Assembly: GCF_030814835.1 (NCBI RefSeq)
Contig: NZ_JAUSVS010000002.1
Span: 124,001-188,000, forward strand
Length of the DNA stretch: 64,000 nucleotides
DNA from: Caulobacter ginsengisoli
Lineage (GTDB): Bacteria > Pseudomonadota > Alphaproteobacteria > Caulobacterales > Caulobacteraceae
Reading direction: 5' to 3'
Shown in pieces: positions 1 to 8,554 of the stretch. Below the pieces are notes generated by a model, which searched no databases, was not told the DNA's origin, and was given only the letters and a program-made list of their open reading frames with translations. Position 1 is the stretch's first letter, and each line of letters opens with the position of its first letter. The position numbers were made by a program, and so were the translations under genes.

Positions 1-1946
1 ACGGTGACGGCGGCAGGGACCTAATCCAGGGCCTGGCCGGCAACGACACCCTCAACGGCCTGGGCGGCAATGACCGCCTCGAAGGCGGGGACGGCTCCGA
101 CAAGCTGCTCGGCGGCGATGGCGATGACGTCATCGTCGGCGGAGCCGGCACCGACACCCTGACCGGCGGCGCCGGGATCGACACCTTCGTCATTGGACTG
201 GTCGATGGCGCCAACACCATCACCGACTTCACGGTCGGCCAGGACCTGATCGACGTGTCGGCCTTCGGCGGCTACGTCTCGGTCACGGCGCTGGCCGGCG
301 GGGCCAAGGTGATGCTGTCCGACGGCTCCTATGTCACCCTGACCGGCGTCACCGCCGCCGGCCTGACCGGCGCCAGCTTCATCACCGGCGCCAGCCCGCC
401 GCCCGCGCCGCCGCCGTCGCCGCCACCCGCGCCTCCGCCGTCGCCACCGCCGGCTCCGCCCCCGAGTCCGCCGCCGTCGCCACCACCGGCTCCCCCGCCG
501 AGCCCGCCACCGCCGCCGTCTCCTCCACCTGCGCCGCCGCCGCCGCCGAGTCCGCCTCCGGTCTCGCCGCCGCCCGCGCCGCCGCCGAGCCCGCCGCCGC
601 CTCCAACCTGGGATCACACCCTGGTCGGCACCACGGCCGGCAACACCCTGACCGGCGATGGCGGCAGGGACCTGATCCAGGGCCTGGCCGGCAACGACAC
701 CCTCAATGGCCTGGGCGGCAACGACCGGCTGGAAGGCGGGGTCGGGTCCGACAAGCTGCTGGGCGGGGACGGCGATGACGTCCTGGTCGGCGGAGCCGGC
801 ACTGACACCCTGACCGGCGGCGCGGGCGCCGATGTCTTCGTCGTCGGCTTGGCCGACGGGGCCAACACGGTCACCGACTTCGCGGTCGGTCAAGACAAGC
901 TGGATGTGTCCGCTTTCGGCGGCTACGCCTCGATCGTACAGCAGGTCGCCGGCGCCAAGGTGCTGATGGCCGACGGCGGCTATGTGCTGCTGAGCGGCGT
1001 CACCGCGTCCAGCCTGACAGCGGCCAGCTTCATCACCGGCGCCAGTCCGCCGCCGGCGCCGCCGCCCAGTCCTCCGCCGGCGCCGCCTCCTTCGCCGCCG
1101 CCGGTGAGTCCGCCGCCTGCGCCGCCACCCAGTCCTCCGCCGGCTCCGCCACCTTCGCCGCCGCCGGTGAGTCCGCCGCCCGCGCCGCCGCCCAGCCCTC
1201 CGCCGAGCCCGCCGCCGTCACCCCCTCCGGCGCCGCCGCCGTCACCTCCGCCGAGCCCGCCTCCGCCTCCGCCGCCGAGCCCGCCGCCGTCTCCGCCCCC
1301 GCCGTCGGCGACCTGGGATCACACCCTCGTGGGCACGGCGGCCGGCAACACCCTGACCGGCGACGCCGGCCGGGACCTGATCCAGGGCCTGGACGGCAAC
1401 GACACGCTCAATGGCCTGGGCGGCAACGACCGGCTGGAAGGCGGGGTCGGGTCCGACAAGCTGCTGGGCGGGGAAGGCGATGACGTCCTGGTCGGCGGGG
1501 TCGGCACCGACACCATGACCGGTGGGGCCGGGCACGACATCTTCGTGTTCAGCGCCGGCGACGGGGCCAACACCATCACCGACTTCGTGGTCGGCGAGGA
1601 CAGGCTCGATGTCTCGGCCTTCGGGGGCTACGCCTCGATCGCCGCCACCGCCGGCGGGGCCAAGGTGATGCTGTCCGACGGCAGCTACGTGACCCTGGCC
1701 GGGGTCACCGCCCTCAGCCTGACCGCCGCCAGCTTCATCACCAGCCCGCCCGCCGCGCCGGTCTCCGCCTCGCTGCCCCTGGCCCAGCCCAAGAGCGTGG
1801 CGACGGCGGCGAGCGGCCAGGCCGAGGAGACGCTGGAGGCGCCGCAGAAACTGGCTCACGCCTGGGCCAGCCACGCGGACTGGGTCGGTCTGGAGAGCGG
1901 TCTGCTGGACGCGGTCTCCCATCACGGAGACTGGATCATCGGCTAA
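1..1946 (+). CDS. RTX-repeat secreted protein, 5' end missing
   Basis: The reading frame is open from the first bases (codons in phase from base 3), so this is the 3' part of a larger gene. What remains is about 647 residues: three copies of a roughly 100-residue RTX beta-roll module with Ca-binding nonapeptides of GGxGxDxLx type. Each module ends in a non-RTX segment (TDFxVGxDxxDVSAFGGY...SFITGASPPP). Pro-Ser/Pro-Ala linkers lie at about 393-606 and 1045-1310. The C-terminus ends HHGDWIIG after a short hydrophobic/acidic tail, which suits an uncleaved type I secretion signal. Module order and tail match the metalloprotease just downstream, so the two are probably tandem paralogs. Whether the missing N-terminus is also a protease cannot be seen. 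Repeat-rich DNA of this kind is prone to assembly collapse. Confidence 0.9.
   Translation, partial: GDGGRDLIQGLAGNDTLNGLGGNDRLEGGDGSDKLLGGDGDDVIVGGAGTDTLTGGAGIDTFVIGLVDGANTITDFTVGQDLIDVSAFGGYVSVTALAGGAKVMLSDGSYVTLTGVTAAGLTGASFITGASPPPAPPPSPPPAPPPSPPPAPPPSPPPSPPPAPPPSPPPPPSPPPAPPPPPSPPPVSPPPAPPPSPPPPPTWDHTLVGTTAGNTLTGDGGRDLIQGLAGNDTLNGLGGNDRLEGGVGSDKLLGGDGDDVLVGGAGTDTLTGGAGADVFVVGLADGANTVTDFAVGQDKLDVSAFGGYASIVQQVAGAKVLMADGGYVLLSGVTASSLTAASFITGASPPPAPPPSPPPAPPPSPPPVSPPPAPPPSPPPAPPPSPPPVSPPPAPPPSPPPSPPPSPPPAPPPSPPPSPPPPPPPSPPPSPPPPSATWDHTLVGTAAGNTLTGDAGRDLIQGLDGNDTLNGLGGNDRLEGGVGSDKLLGGEGDDVLVGGVGTDTMTGGAGHDIFVFSAGDGANTITDFVVGEDRLDVSAFGGYASIAATAGGAKVMLSDGSYVTLAGVTALSLTAASFITSPPAAPVSASLPLAQPKSVATAASGQAEETLEAPQKLAHAWASHADWVGLESGLLDAVSHHGDWIIG
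241..661 (+). repeat. Near-identical DNA block shared with about 4981-5410
   Basis: From the TDFTVGQD segment through the Pro-rich linker to the start of the next WDHTLVGT module, this stretch matches about 4981-5410 in the neighbouring gene almost base for base. The match holds even in the Pro-rich linker, where synonymous drift would be expected. Visible differences include a few substitutions and a short linker length change. The two last modules (about 1312-1750 and 5996-6430) are also close but more diverged. Recent duplication or gene conversion explains this best. Confidence 0.85.
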
Positions 1947-1960
1947 TCGGGGGGGTGGGA

Positions 1961-2006
1961 TCGCGACATCGCCGCGCCTTGCGGCGAGGTCGCGAAGCTC
2001 GTATTT
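1961..2006 (+). terminator. Probable Rho-independent terminator of the upstream RTX gene
   Basis: A long hairpin: arm TCGCGACATCGCCGC (1961-1975), loop GCCTT, arm GCGGCGAGGTCGCGA (1981-1995), with a single A/G mismatch in the middle. A short T-run (TATTTT, 2001-2006) follows. It lies 14 bases past the stop codon of the first RTX gene and about 50 bases before the metalloprotease start, so the two genes are probably transcribed separately. Confidence 0.6.
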
Positions 2007-2053
2007 TCGCCGCCCAGTAGTGTGCTTGAAGTGGTGTTCTTGGGGGGATAGCC

Positions 2054-5000
2054 GTGCCTTACGACATGGATGGACGGCCGGACGAGACTTCGACCGGTTT
2101 CGCGTCCATCGGCAGTGAGGGCGCGCGCGCCTATCGCGCCGACAGCTTCGGCCATTATCAGGTCTTCCCCCACGCCACGCGCGGCTTCCTCAACGCCGAC
2201 CAGCGTGGGGGGGCGAGCGACAACGGCAAGCCCTCCAAGACGGTGGACCAGGCCGCCGCCCAGCTGACCCGGGACGGCTACAGCTGGAACGCGCCGGGCG
2301 TGCTGGGGACCGCGGTGACGGTGACCTTCGCCTTCCGCGACACCGTCGCGTTCGGGGCCATGCCGGACGACACGGCCGGCTTCTCCCACTTCACGACCAC
2401 TCAGATCAACGCCACCCTGCTGGCGCTGGCCGCCTGGTCGGACGTTGCCAACATCATCTTCGTGCGGGTCGGCAGCGGCACGAGCGGCGCGGCCGCCTAT
2501 TCGAACAACGCCCAGATCCTGTTCGGCAACTATGCCAGCGGCGCGGCGGGGGCGGCGGCCTTCACCTATCTGCCGGACAACACCTTCGGCGCGCCGACGG
2601 ACGCGGAATCCGGCGACCTGTGGGTCAACATCTCGCAGGCCGCCAACCAGAACCCCAGCATCGGCGGCTACGGCGCCCTGACCCTGGTGCACGAGATCGG
2701 CCACGCCATCGGCCTGGACCATCCCAGCGACTACGACGCGGGCGTGAACGACGACCTCACCTATGCCGCCAATGCCTCCTACTACGAGGACAGCCAGCAG
2801 TATTCGGTGATGAGCTACTTCTTCGAGTACGAGACCGGGGGGGATTTCGGACCGCTGTATCCGGCCACCACCATGCTGGACGACATCGCCGCGGCCCAGC
2901 GGCTGTACGGCGCCAACATGGCCACCCGGACCGGCGATACGGTCTATGGCTTCAATTCGAACGCCGACCGGGCGTGGTTCCAGGCGCTGAGCGAGGCCAG
3001 CAAGCTGATCTTCGCGGTCTGGGACGCCGGCGGCAACGACACCTTCGACTTCTCGGGGTACAGCCAGGGCGCCACCATCAATCTCAGCCAGGGCGCCTTC
3101 TCCAGCGTCGGCGGGCTGACCGGCAACGTCGCCATTGCCATGGGTGTGGTGATCGAGAACGCCATCGGCGGCTCGGGCAGCGACTGGATCACCGGCAACG
3201 CTGCGGCCAATCGGCTGTTCGGCGGCTTCAATGGCGACCACCTGTCGGGCGGGGATGGCGACGACCGCCTGGATGGCGGCCAGAGTGACGACTTCCTGAC
3301 CGGCGGGGCCGGCGCCGACACCTTCGTGGTCGCGCCGGGCACTGGCTCGGACACCGTCACCGACTTCCAGGTCGGAACCGATTTCATCGATCTGACCGCC
3401 TATGGCGCCTACCAGACCATTACCCAGGTCAACGGCGACGCGGTGATCACCTTTGCCGACGGGGCAAAGCTGACCCTAGAGGGCATCCAGCCCACCGCTG
3501 TGACCAATGCCAGCTTCATCGGCCTGGGCCCCGACTCTCACGATGTGATGGGCACGGCGGCCAGCGAAACCCTGAACGGGACCAGCGCCGCCGACCATAT
3601 CTACGGCCTGGACGGCGACGACACCCTGAACGGCCTGGTGGGCGACGACCTGCTGGACGGCGGAACAGGAAACGACTCCCTTTACGGCGGCGCGGGCGCG
3701 GACGATCTGCGCGGCGGCGACGGCGCCGACCTGCTGGATGGCGGCGCCGATGATGGCGCCGCGACCGACGTGATGCGGGGCGGCCTGGGCGACGACACCT
3801 ACGTCGTGGGCATGAACGACACCGTCATCGAGGCGGCGGGCGCCGGCACGGATACGATCCGCACGGCCCTCGACTATGACCTGGGCGCCAATGTCGAAAA
3901 TCTCGTCGGCACGGGCGCGAGCGCTCAGCGCCTCATCGGCAACGTCCTCAACAACGTGATCACCGCGGGCAACGGAGGGAGCTGGGTCTCCGGCTCAGGC
4001 GGCGACGATACCCTGAACGGCGGGGCCGGAGTGGACGGGCTGTTCGGCGATGCGGGTAACGATGTCCTGAACGGCGCCGGCGGCAACGACAGCCTCCACG
4101 GCGATGTCGGCGCCGATGTCCTGCACGGTGGAGCCGACAACGACAGCGTCGATGGCGAAGCGGGGGATGACCAGGTCTTCGGCGACGCGGGCAACGACAC
4201 CCTGCTGGGCCAGGACGGAATTGACCGCCTGACCGGAGGCGCCGGCGACGATACCATGACCGGCGGCGATGGGGCCGACGTCTTCGTGGCTGACAACCTG
4301 GCCGGCAACACCGACGTCATCAGCGATTTCGCTGTCGGGGTCGACCATATCGACGTTACCGGCATCGGCAGCTACAGCGCCATCACGCAGGATGGCGCCG
4401 ATACGGTGGTCAGCTTCGCCAGCGGCGCGATCCTGCGGCTGAGCCACTTGACCGCCAGCACTCTGACGGCCGCCAGTTTCATAGGCCTGACCGCTTCGCC
4501 GCCCCCGCCACCCGCGCCGCCGCCGAGCCCTCCGCCAGCGCCGCCGCCGAGCCCGCCGCCGGCGCCGCCGCCCAGCCCTCCGCCGTCACCACCTCCGGCG
4601 CCGCCTCCCAGTCCGCCGCCTCCCAGTCCGCCGCCTCCCAGTCCGCCGCCTCCCAGTCCGCCGCCGAGCCCGCCGCCGGTGAGCCCGCCGCCGTCCCCGA
4701 CCTGGGATCACACCCTGGTCGGCACTGCCGCCGGTAACACCCTGACCGGCGATGCCGGCCGCGACCTGATCCAGGGCCTGGACGGCAATGACACGCTCAA
4801 TGGTATGGGCGGCAATGACCGCCTCGAGGGCGGGGTCGGGTCCGACAAGCTGCTGGGCGGGGATGGCGATGACGTCATCGTCGGCGGGGCCGGCACCGAC
4901 ACCCTGACCGGTGGCGCCGGAGCCGACACCTTCGTCGTCGGTCTTCTGGATGGCGCCAACACCATCACCGACTTCACGGTCGGCCAGGACCTGATCGACG

Positions 5001-6619
5001 TGTCGGCCTTCGGCGGCTACGTCTCGGTCACGGCGCTGGCCGGCGGGGCCAAGGTGATGCTGTCCGACGGCTCCTATGTCACTCTGACCGGCGTCACCGC
5101 CGCCAGCCTGACCGGCGCCAGCTTCATCACCGGCGCCAGCCCGCCGCTCGCGCCGCCGCCGTCGCCGCCACCCGCGCCTCCGCCGAGCCCGCCGCCCGCG
5201 CCACCGCCGGCTCCGCCCCCGAGTCCGCCGCCGTCGCCACCACCGGCTCCCCCGCCGAGCCCGCCACCGCCGCCGTCTCCTCCACCTGCGCCGCCGCCGC
5301 CGCCGAGTCCGCCTCCGGTCTCGCCGCCGCCCGCGCCGCCGCCGAGCCCGCCGCCGCCTCCGACCTGGGATCACACCCTGGTCGGCACGACGGCCGGCAA
5401 CACCCTGACCGGTGATGCAGGCAGGGACCTGATCCAGGGCCTGGCCGGCAATGACACCCTGTCGGGCCTGGGCGGCAACGACCGCCTCGAAGGCGGCGAT
5501 GGCTCCGACAAGCTGCTCGGCGGCGATGGCGACGACATTCTCGTCGGCGGGGCCGGCACCGACACCCTGACCGGCGGCGCGGGCGCTGACGTCTTCGTCG
5601 TCGGTCTGGTCGACGGCGCCAACACCGTCACCGATTTTGCGGTCGGTGAAGACAGGATCGATGTCTCGGCCTTCGGCGGCTATGCCTCGATCGTGCAGCA
5701 GGCCGGCGCGGCCAAGGTGCTGATGGCTGACGGCAGCTACATCACCCTGACCGGCGTCACCGCCTCGACCCTGACCGCGGCCAGCTTCATCACCGGCGCC
5801 AGCCCGCCGCCGGCGCCGCCGCCGAGCCCTCCGCCGGCGCCGCCTCCTTCGCCACCGCCCAGCCCGCCCCCCTCGCCGCCGCCGAGCCCGCCGCCTTCTC
5901 CCCCGCCGGCTCCGCCACCGAGTCCTCCGCCTTCACCCCCTCCGGCGCCGCCGCCAAGCCCGCCGCCGGCTCCGCCCCCGCCGCCGCCGCCGGCGGCCTG
6001 GGATCACACCCTCGTGGGCACGGCCGCCGGCAACACCCTGACCGGCGACGCGGGCCGGGACCTGATCCAGGGCCTGGACGGCAACGACACGCTCAACGGC
6101 CTGGGCGGCAACGACCGGCTCGAGGGCGGGGTCGGGTCCGACAAGCTGCTGGGCGGGGACGGCAATGACGTTCTGGTCGGCGGGGTCGGCACCGACACCC
6201 TGAGCGGGGGCGCCGGACACGACATCTTCGTGTTCAGCGCGGGCGATGGGGCCAACACCATCACCGACTTCATGGTCGGCGAAGACAAGCTCGATGTCTC
6301 GGCCTTCGGCGGCTACGTCTCGATCACGTCGCTGGCCGGCGGGGCCAAGGTGATGCTGTCGGACGGCTCATACGTCACCCTGACCGGGGTCACCGCCTTC
6401 AGCCTGACCGCCGCCAACTTCATCACCAGCCCACCGGCCGCCCCGCTGGCCGCGCCTCTGGCGGTCGACAAGGCCCAGGCCGGCGCGGCGCTGTTCGACG
6501 GCGCCGACACCGCGCCGGAGAAACTGCCGCACGCCTGGGCCCCCGGGGTCACCTGGATGGGCAGCGACCCGGTCCTGCTCGAGCAGATCTCCCACCACGG
6601 CGACTGGATCATTTCATGA
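2054..6619 (+). CDS. Serralysin-like (M10) RTX metalloprotease with Pro-rich linkers
   Basis: A 1521-residue secreted zinc metalloprotease of the serralysin/M10 type. The zinc motif HEIGHAIGLDH is at residues 213-223 and the Met-turn (SVMSYF) at about 251-256. An M10 C-terminal/RTX region follows, then divergent RTX repeats to about residue 810. After that come three ordered modules (each starting WDHTLVGT) separated by Pro-Ser/Pro-Ala linkers (bases about 4498-4701, 5137-5366, 5800-5998). There is no N-terminal signal peptide; the end (HHGDWIIS) suits a C-terminal type I secretion signal, though no ABC/MFP/TolC exporter is in the window. The start is GTG at 2054 behind a G-rich site (TTGGGGGGATA). 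Classical serralysins have about 480 residues, so this one is roughly three times as long because of the linker-joined modules. Protease activity is inferred from the motifs. Confidence 0.92.
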   Translation: MPYDMDGRPDETSTGFASIGSEGARAYRADSFGHYQVFPHATRGFLNADQRGGASDNGKPSKTVDQAAAQLTRDGYSWNAPGVLGTAVTVTFAFRDTVAFGAMPDDTAGFSHFTTTQINATLLALAAWSDVANIIFVRVGSGTSGAAAYSNNAQILFGNYASGAAGAAAFTYLPDNTFGAPTDAESGDLWVNISQAANQNPSIGGYGALTLVHEIGHAIGLDHPSDYDAGVNDDLTYAANASYYEDSQQYSVMSYFFEYETGGDFGPLYPATTMLDDIAAAQRLYGANMATRTGDTVYGFNSNADRAWFQALSEASKLIFAVWDAGGNDTFDFSGYSQGATINLSQGAFSSVGGLTGNVAIAMGVVIENAIGGSGSDWITGNAAANRLFGGFNGDHLSGGDGDDRLDGGQSDDFLTGGAGADTFVVAPGTGSDTVTDFQVGTDFIDLTAYGAYQTITQVNGDAVITFADGAKLTLEGIQPTAVTNASFIGLGPDSHDVMGTAASETLNGTSAADHIYGLDGDDTLNGLVGDDLLDGGTGNDSLYGGAGADDLRGGDGADLLDGGADDGAATDVMRGGLGDDTYVVGMNDTVIEAAGAGTDTIRTALDYDLGANVENLVGTGASAQRLIGNVLNNVITAGNGGSWVSGSGGDDTLNGGAGVDGLFGDAGNDVLNGAGGNDSLHGDVGADVLHGGADNDSVDGEAGDDQVFGDAGNDTLLGQDGIDRLTGGAGDDTMTGGDGADVFVADNLAGNTDVISDFAVGVDHIDVTGIGSYSAITQDGADTVVSFASGAILRLSHLTASTLTAASFIGLTASPPPPPAPPPSPPPAPPPSPPPAPPPSPPPSPPPAPPPSPPPPSPPPPSPPPPSPPPSPPPVSPPPSPTWDHTLVGTAAGNTLTGDAGRDLIQGLDGNDTLNGMGGNDRLEGGVGSDKLLGGDGDDVIVGGAGTDTLTGGAGADTFVVGLLDGANTITDFTVGQDLIDVSAFGGYVSVTALAGGAKVMLSDGSYVTLTGVTAASLTGASFITGASPPLAPPPSPPPAPPPSPPPAPPPAPPPSPPPSPPPAPPPSPPPPPSPPPAPPPPPSPPPVSPPPAPPPSPPPPPTWDHTLVGTTAGNTLTGDAGRDLIQGLAGNDTLSGLGGNDRLEGGDGSDKLLGGDGDDILVGGAGTDTLTGGAGADVFVVGLVDGANTVTDFAVGEDRIDVSAFGGYASIVQQAGAAKVLMADGSYITLTGVTASTLTAASFITGASPPPAPPPSPPPAPPPSPPPSPPPSPPPSPPPSPPPAPPPSPPPSPPPAPPPSPPPAPPPPPPPAAWDHTLVGTAAGNTLTGDAGRDLIQGLDGNDTLNGLGGNDRLEGGVGSDKLLGGDGNDVLVGGVGTDTLSGGAGHDIFVFSAGDGANTITDFMVGEDKLDVSAFGGYVSITSLAGGAKVMLSDGSYVTLTGVTAFSLTAANFITSPPAAPLAAPLAVDKAQAGAALFDGADTAPEKLPHAWAPGVTWMGSDPVLLEQISHHGDWIIS
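4601..4660 (+). repeat. Four perfect 15-bp tandem repeats in a Pro-rich linker
   Basis: The unit CCGCCTCCCAGTCCG occurs four times without a mismatch (4601, 4616, 4631, 4646). It encodes repeated P-P-S-P-P inside the first linker of the metalloprotease. A perfect multiple-of-three repeat can change linker length by slippage without breaking the frame. Confidence 0.9.
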
Positions 6620-6642
6620 TCTGTGGTTGCCGTGGGGGCCGC

Positions 6643-6665
6643 TTCCGCGTTAGCCAGACGCGGAA
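6643..6665 (+). promoter_or_regulatory. Intergenic hairpin between metalloprotease and DUF6065 gene
   Basis: TTCCGCGT (6643-6650) pairs perfectly with ACGCGGAA (6658-6665) across a 7-base loop. No T-run follows, and the next gene's Shine-Dalgarno site (AAGGAGG, 6674-6680) comes 8 bases later. It is therefore more likely an mRNA processing or stabilising hairpin than a full terminator. Its role is inferred from position only. Confidence 0.35.
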
Positions 6666-6686
6666 TGCGGCCGAAGGAGGCTGAGC

Positions 6687-7481
6687 GTGAGCGACACCAA
6701 ACCGGGCGATGCGAAGCCCGCCGATCGGGGCCAGGCCGGCGAGGCCCAGACCCTGATCGCCTATGCCATCGACAACACGGCCCTGAACATCCGGCCGGCC
6801 CCGCATGAGCGGCCGTGGATGGACGCCACCCACGAGCGCTACGCCTATCGCTGCCTGCCGCTGAACATCGCCAACGCCCACGGCTGGGAGGTGCTCTGCC
6901 CCAGCGGCTTCGCGGTCGGCTGGACCGGCGCCCCCGGGTTGGAGGCCGTGGTCATCCAGGCCGATCCGGGGACGACCGCGCCGGCCGTCAGCCATTTCGG
7001 CCACGGCATCGTCACCTTCCACATCAACGCCCTGATGCGCACCTCGCCAGGCTACGACATCTGGTGCGGCGGGCCGATCAACCGGCCCAAGGACGGGGTC
7101 TATCCGCTGACCGGGGTGATCGAGACCGACTGGGCGCCCTTCACCTTCACGATGAATTGGATCTTCACCCGGCCGGGCATCCTGACCCGCTTCGAGAAGG
7201 ACGAGCCCTTCTGCCACCTCTTCCCGGTCGAGCGCGGCATGCTGGAGCGCATCCAGCCCCGCCGTATTCCGCTCGAGGCCAATCCGGGCCTGAAGACCCA
7301 GTACGAAGCCTGGTCCGCCAGCCGCAACGGCTTTAACGCCGAGCTCAAACAGGCCGGCTCCAAGGCCCAGGCCGACGGCTGGCAGAAGAACTACTACCGC
7401 GGCCAGGGCGTCGAGGGTCAGGCCGAGGGCCCCGCCGACCACCGCACGCGGGTGCGGCTGAAGCCCTTCCGGGAGTTCTAG
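6687..7481 (+). CDS. DUF6065 family protein
   Basis: 264 residues, cytosolic (no signal peptide or membrane segment). It matches my memory of the DUF6065 family: an N-terminal (I/L)AYAID segment, then NIANAHGWEVLCP, a GHGIVTFH segment near residue 110, GGPINRPKDG, and a C-terminal charged tail containing WQKNYYRG. The biochemical function is unknown. Members often sit near TBDRs, sulfotransferases and hydroxylases in Caulobacterales (recalled, not checked). The start is GTG at 6687, fixed by a strong AAGGAGG 6 bases upstream. It follows the metalloprotease by 67 bases in the same direction, so co-transcription is plausible. Its stop shares CTAG with the convergent gene at 7478. Confidence 0.75.
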   Translation: MSDTKPGDAKPADRGQAGEAQTLIAYAIDNTALNIRPAPHERPWMDATHERYAYRCLPLNIANAHGWEVLCPSGFAVGWTGAPGLEAVVIQADPGTTAPAVSHFGHGIVTFHINALMRTSPGYDIWCGGPINRPKDGVYPLTGVIETDWAPFTFTMNWIFTRPGILTRFEKDEPFCHLFPVERGMLERIQPRRIPLEANPGLKTQYEAWSASRNGFNAELKQAGSKAQADGWQKNYYRGQGVEGQAEGPADHRTRVRLKPFREF

Positions 7482-8440
7482 GCCTTATCGGCCAGGAAGC
7501 CGCGGATCAGGGCGTTATAGGCGTCCGGCTGTTCCAGCATGTAGAGGTGGCTGACGCCCTTCATCACCTCCAGGCGCGATCCCTTGATGCCCTCGTTCAG
7601 GGTCTGCTGGCAGTCCAGCGACACCTCGTCGAACTCCCCGGTGGTGATCAGAGTGGGGCAGTCGATCCTGCCCAGTTGCGCCGTGCGGTCCCAGTCCCTG
7701 ATCGTGCCGGTGATGGTGAACTCGTTGGGCCCGTTCATCACCGGATAGACCGGCGTGGAGCTGAGGTTCTTTAGGGTGGCCTGGAAGAACGGGTTGTTCG
7801 GGTCGCCGCGATAGACGTGCAGGGCATAGAACTGCTGGACCAGGTCCTGGTATTCCTGGCTCTGCATCTGGCCGGCCTTTTCCAGCGCGTGGATGCGGGC
7901 CCCGGCCCCGTTCGGCGTCTGGTCGACCAGCTTGAGGATGCCGCGTGACGCCTGGGGCGTGCTGGCCGAACCCGAGGCCAGGATCAGGGCCTCGACGCCC
8001 TTGGGCGCGCGGTCGGTCATGTAGTCCACCGCCAGGAAACCGCCCCAGCTGTGGCCCAGGATACAGACCAGGTCGAGTTTCAGCGCCGCGCGCAGGGCGT
8101 CGATCTCCTCGGCGAAGCGGTCGATGGTCCACAGGCTGTTGTCGGCCGGCTTCTCGGAGCGGCCGCAGCCCAGCTGGTCGTAGAAGATCACCGGCCGCTG
8201 GTCGGCCAGGGCGGCGAGGGGCTCCAGATAGTCGTGCCCGGCCCCGGGTCCACCATGCAGGGTGAGGAGCGGGGCTTTGTCACCCTCGCCGACCTTGCGC
8301 CACCAGACCTTGCCGCCGGGGACCTGGGCCATGCCTTCGGCGACGGTCGGTTTTGCCGGCGGCTTGGCGGCGGGCGCGCAGGCGGTCAATGCAAGAGCGC
8401 CCGAAGCGGCCAGCAGGCCGCGGCGGTTCAGATGGGTCAT
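7478..8440 (-). CDS. Proline iminopeptidase-like alpha/beta-hydrolase lipoprotein
   Basis: About 320 residues. The start at 8440 gives MTHLNRRGLLAASGALALTAC: a twin-Arg-like n-region, a hydrophobic stretch and a lipobox (LTAC), so the protein is probably exported and lipid-anchored. GGAGG lies 5 bases upstream and supports this start over longer in-frame options. The S33 features are an oxyanion segment (HGGPGAGHDYL), FYDQLGCGRSEKP, a nucleophile elbow GHSWGG, a late Asp (TGEFDEVS) and His (GVSHLYM). This family releases N-terminal proline or hydrolyses small amides and esters; the substrate cannot be told. It is convergent with the DUF6065 gene (4-base overlap) and divergent from uvrC. Confidence 0.85.
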   Translation of the reverse strand: MTHLNRRGLLAASGALALTACAPAAKPPAKPTVAEGMAQVPGGKVWWRKVGEGDKAPLLTLHGGPGAGHDYLEPLAALADQRPVIFYDQLGCGRSEKPADNSLWTIDRFAEEIDALRAALKLDLVCILGHSWGGFLAVDYMTDRAPKGVEALILASGSASTPQASRGILKLVDQTPNGAGARIHALEKAGQMQSQEYQDLVQQFYALHVYRGDPNNPFFQATLKNLSSTPVYPVMNGPNEFTITGTIRDWDRTAQLGRIDCPTLITTGEFDEVSLDCQQTLNEGIKGSRLEVMKGVSHLYMLEQPDAYNALIRGFLADKA

Positions 8441-8554
8441 GGTGGCCTCCCCAGAAGCGTTTCGCGGAGTTACGCAGCAGAGGCGCGGTTGGATCAAGTC
8501 GGCTGCTGACACACCCGGGCGGCGCCGGCCGGACGATTGCCCTATATTGGCGGG

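Noticed and set aside
4586..5374. Arg-rich ORF opposite the Pro-rich linkers
   Set aside because: CGG/CGC-rich complement of CCG/CCC proline codons creates artificial poly-Arg; no initiation signal.
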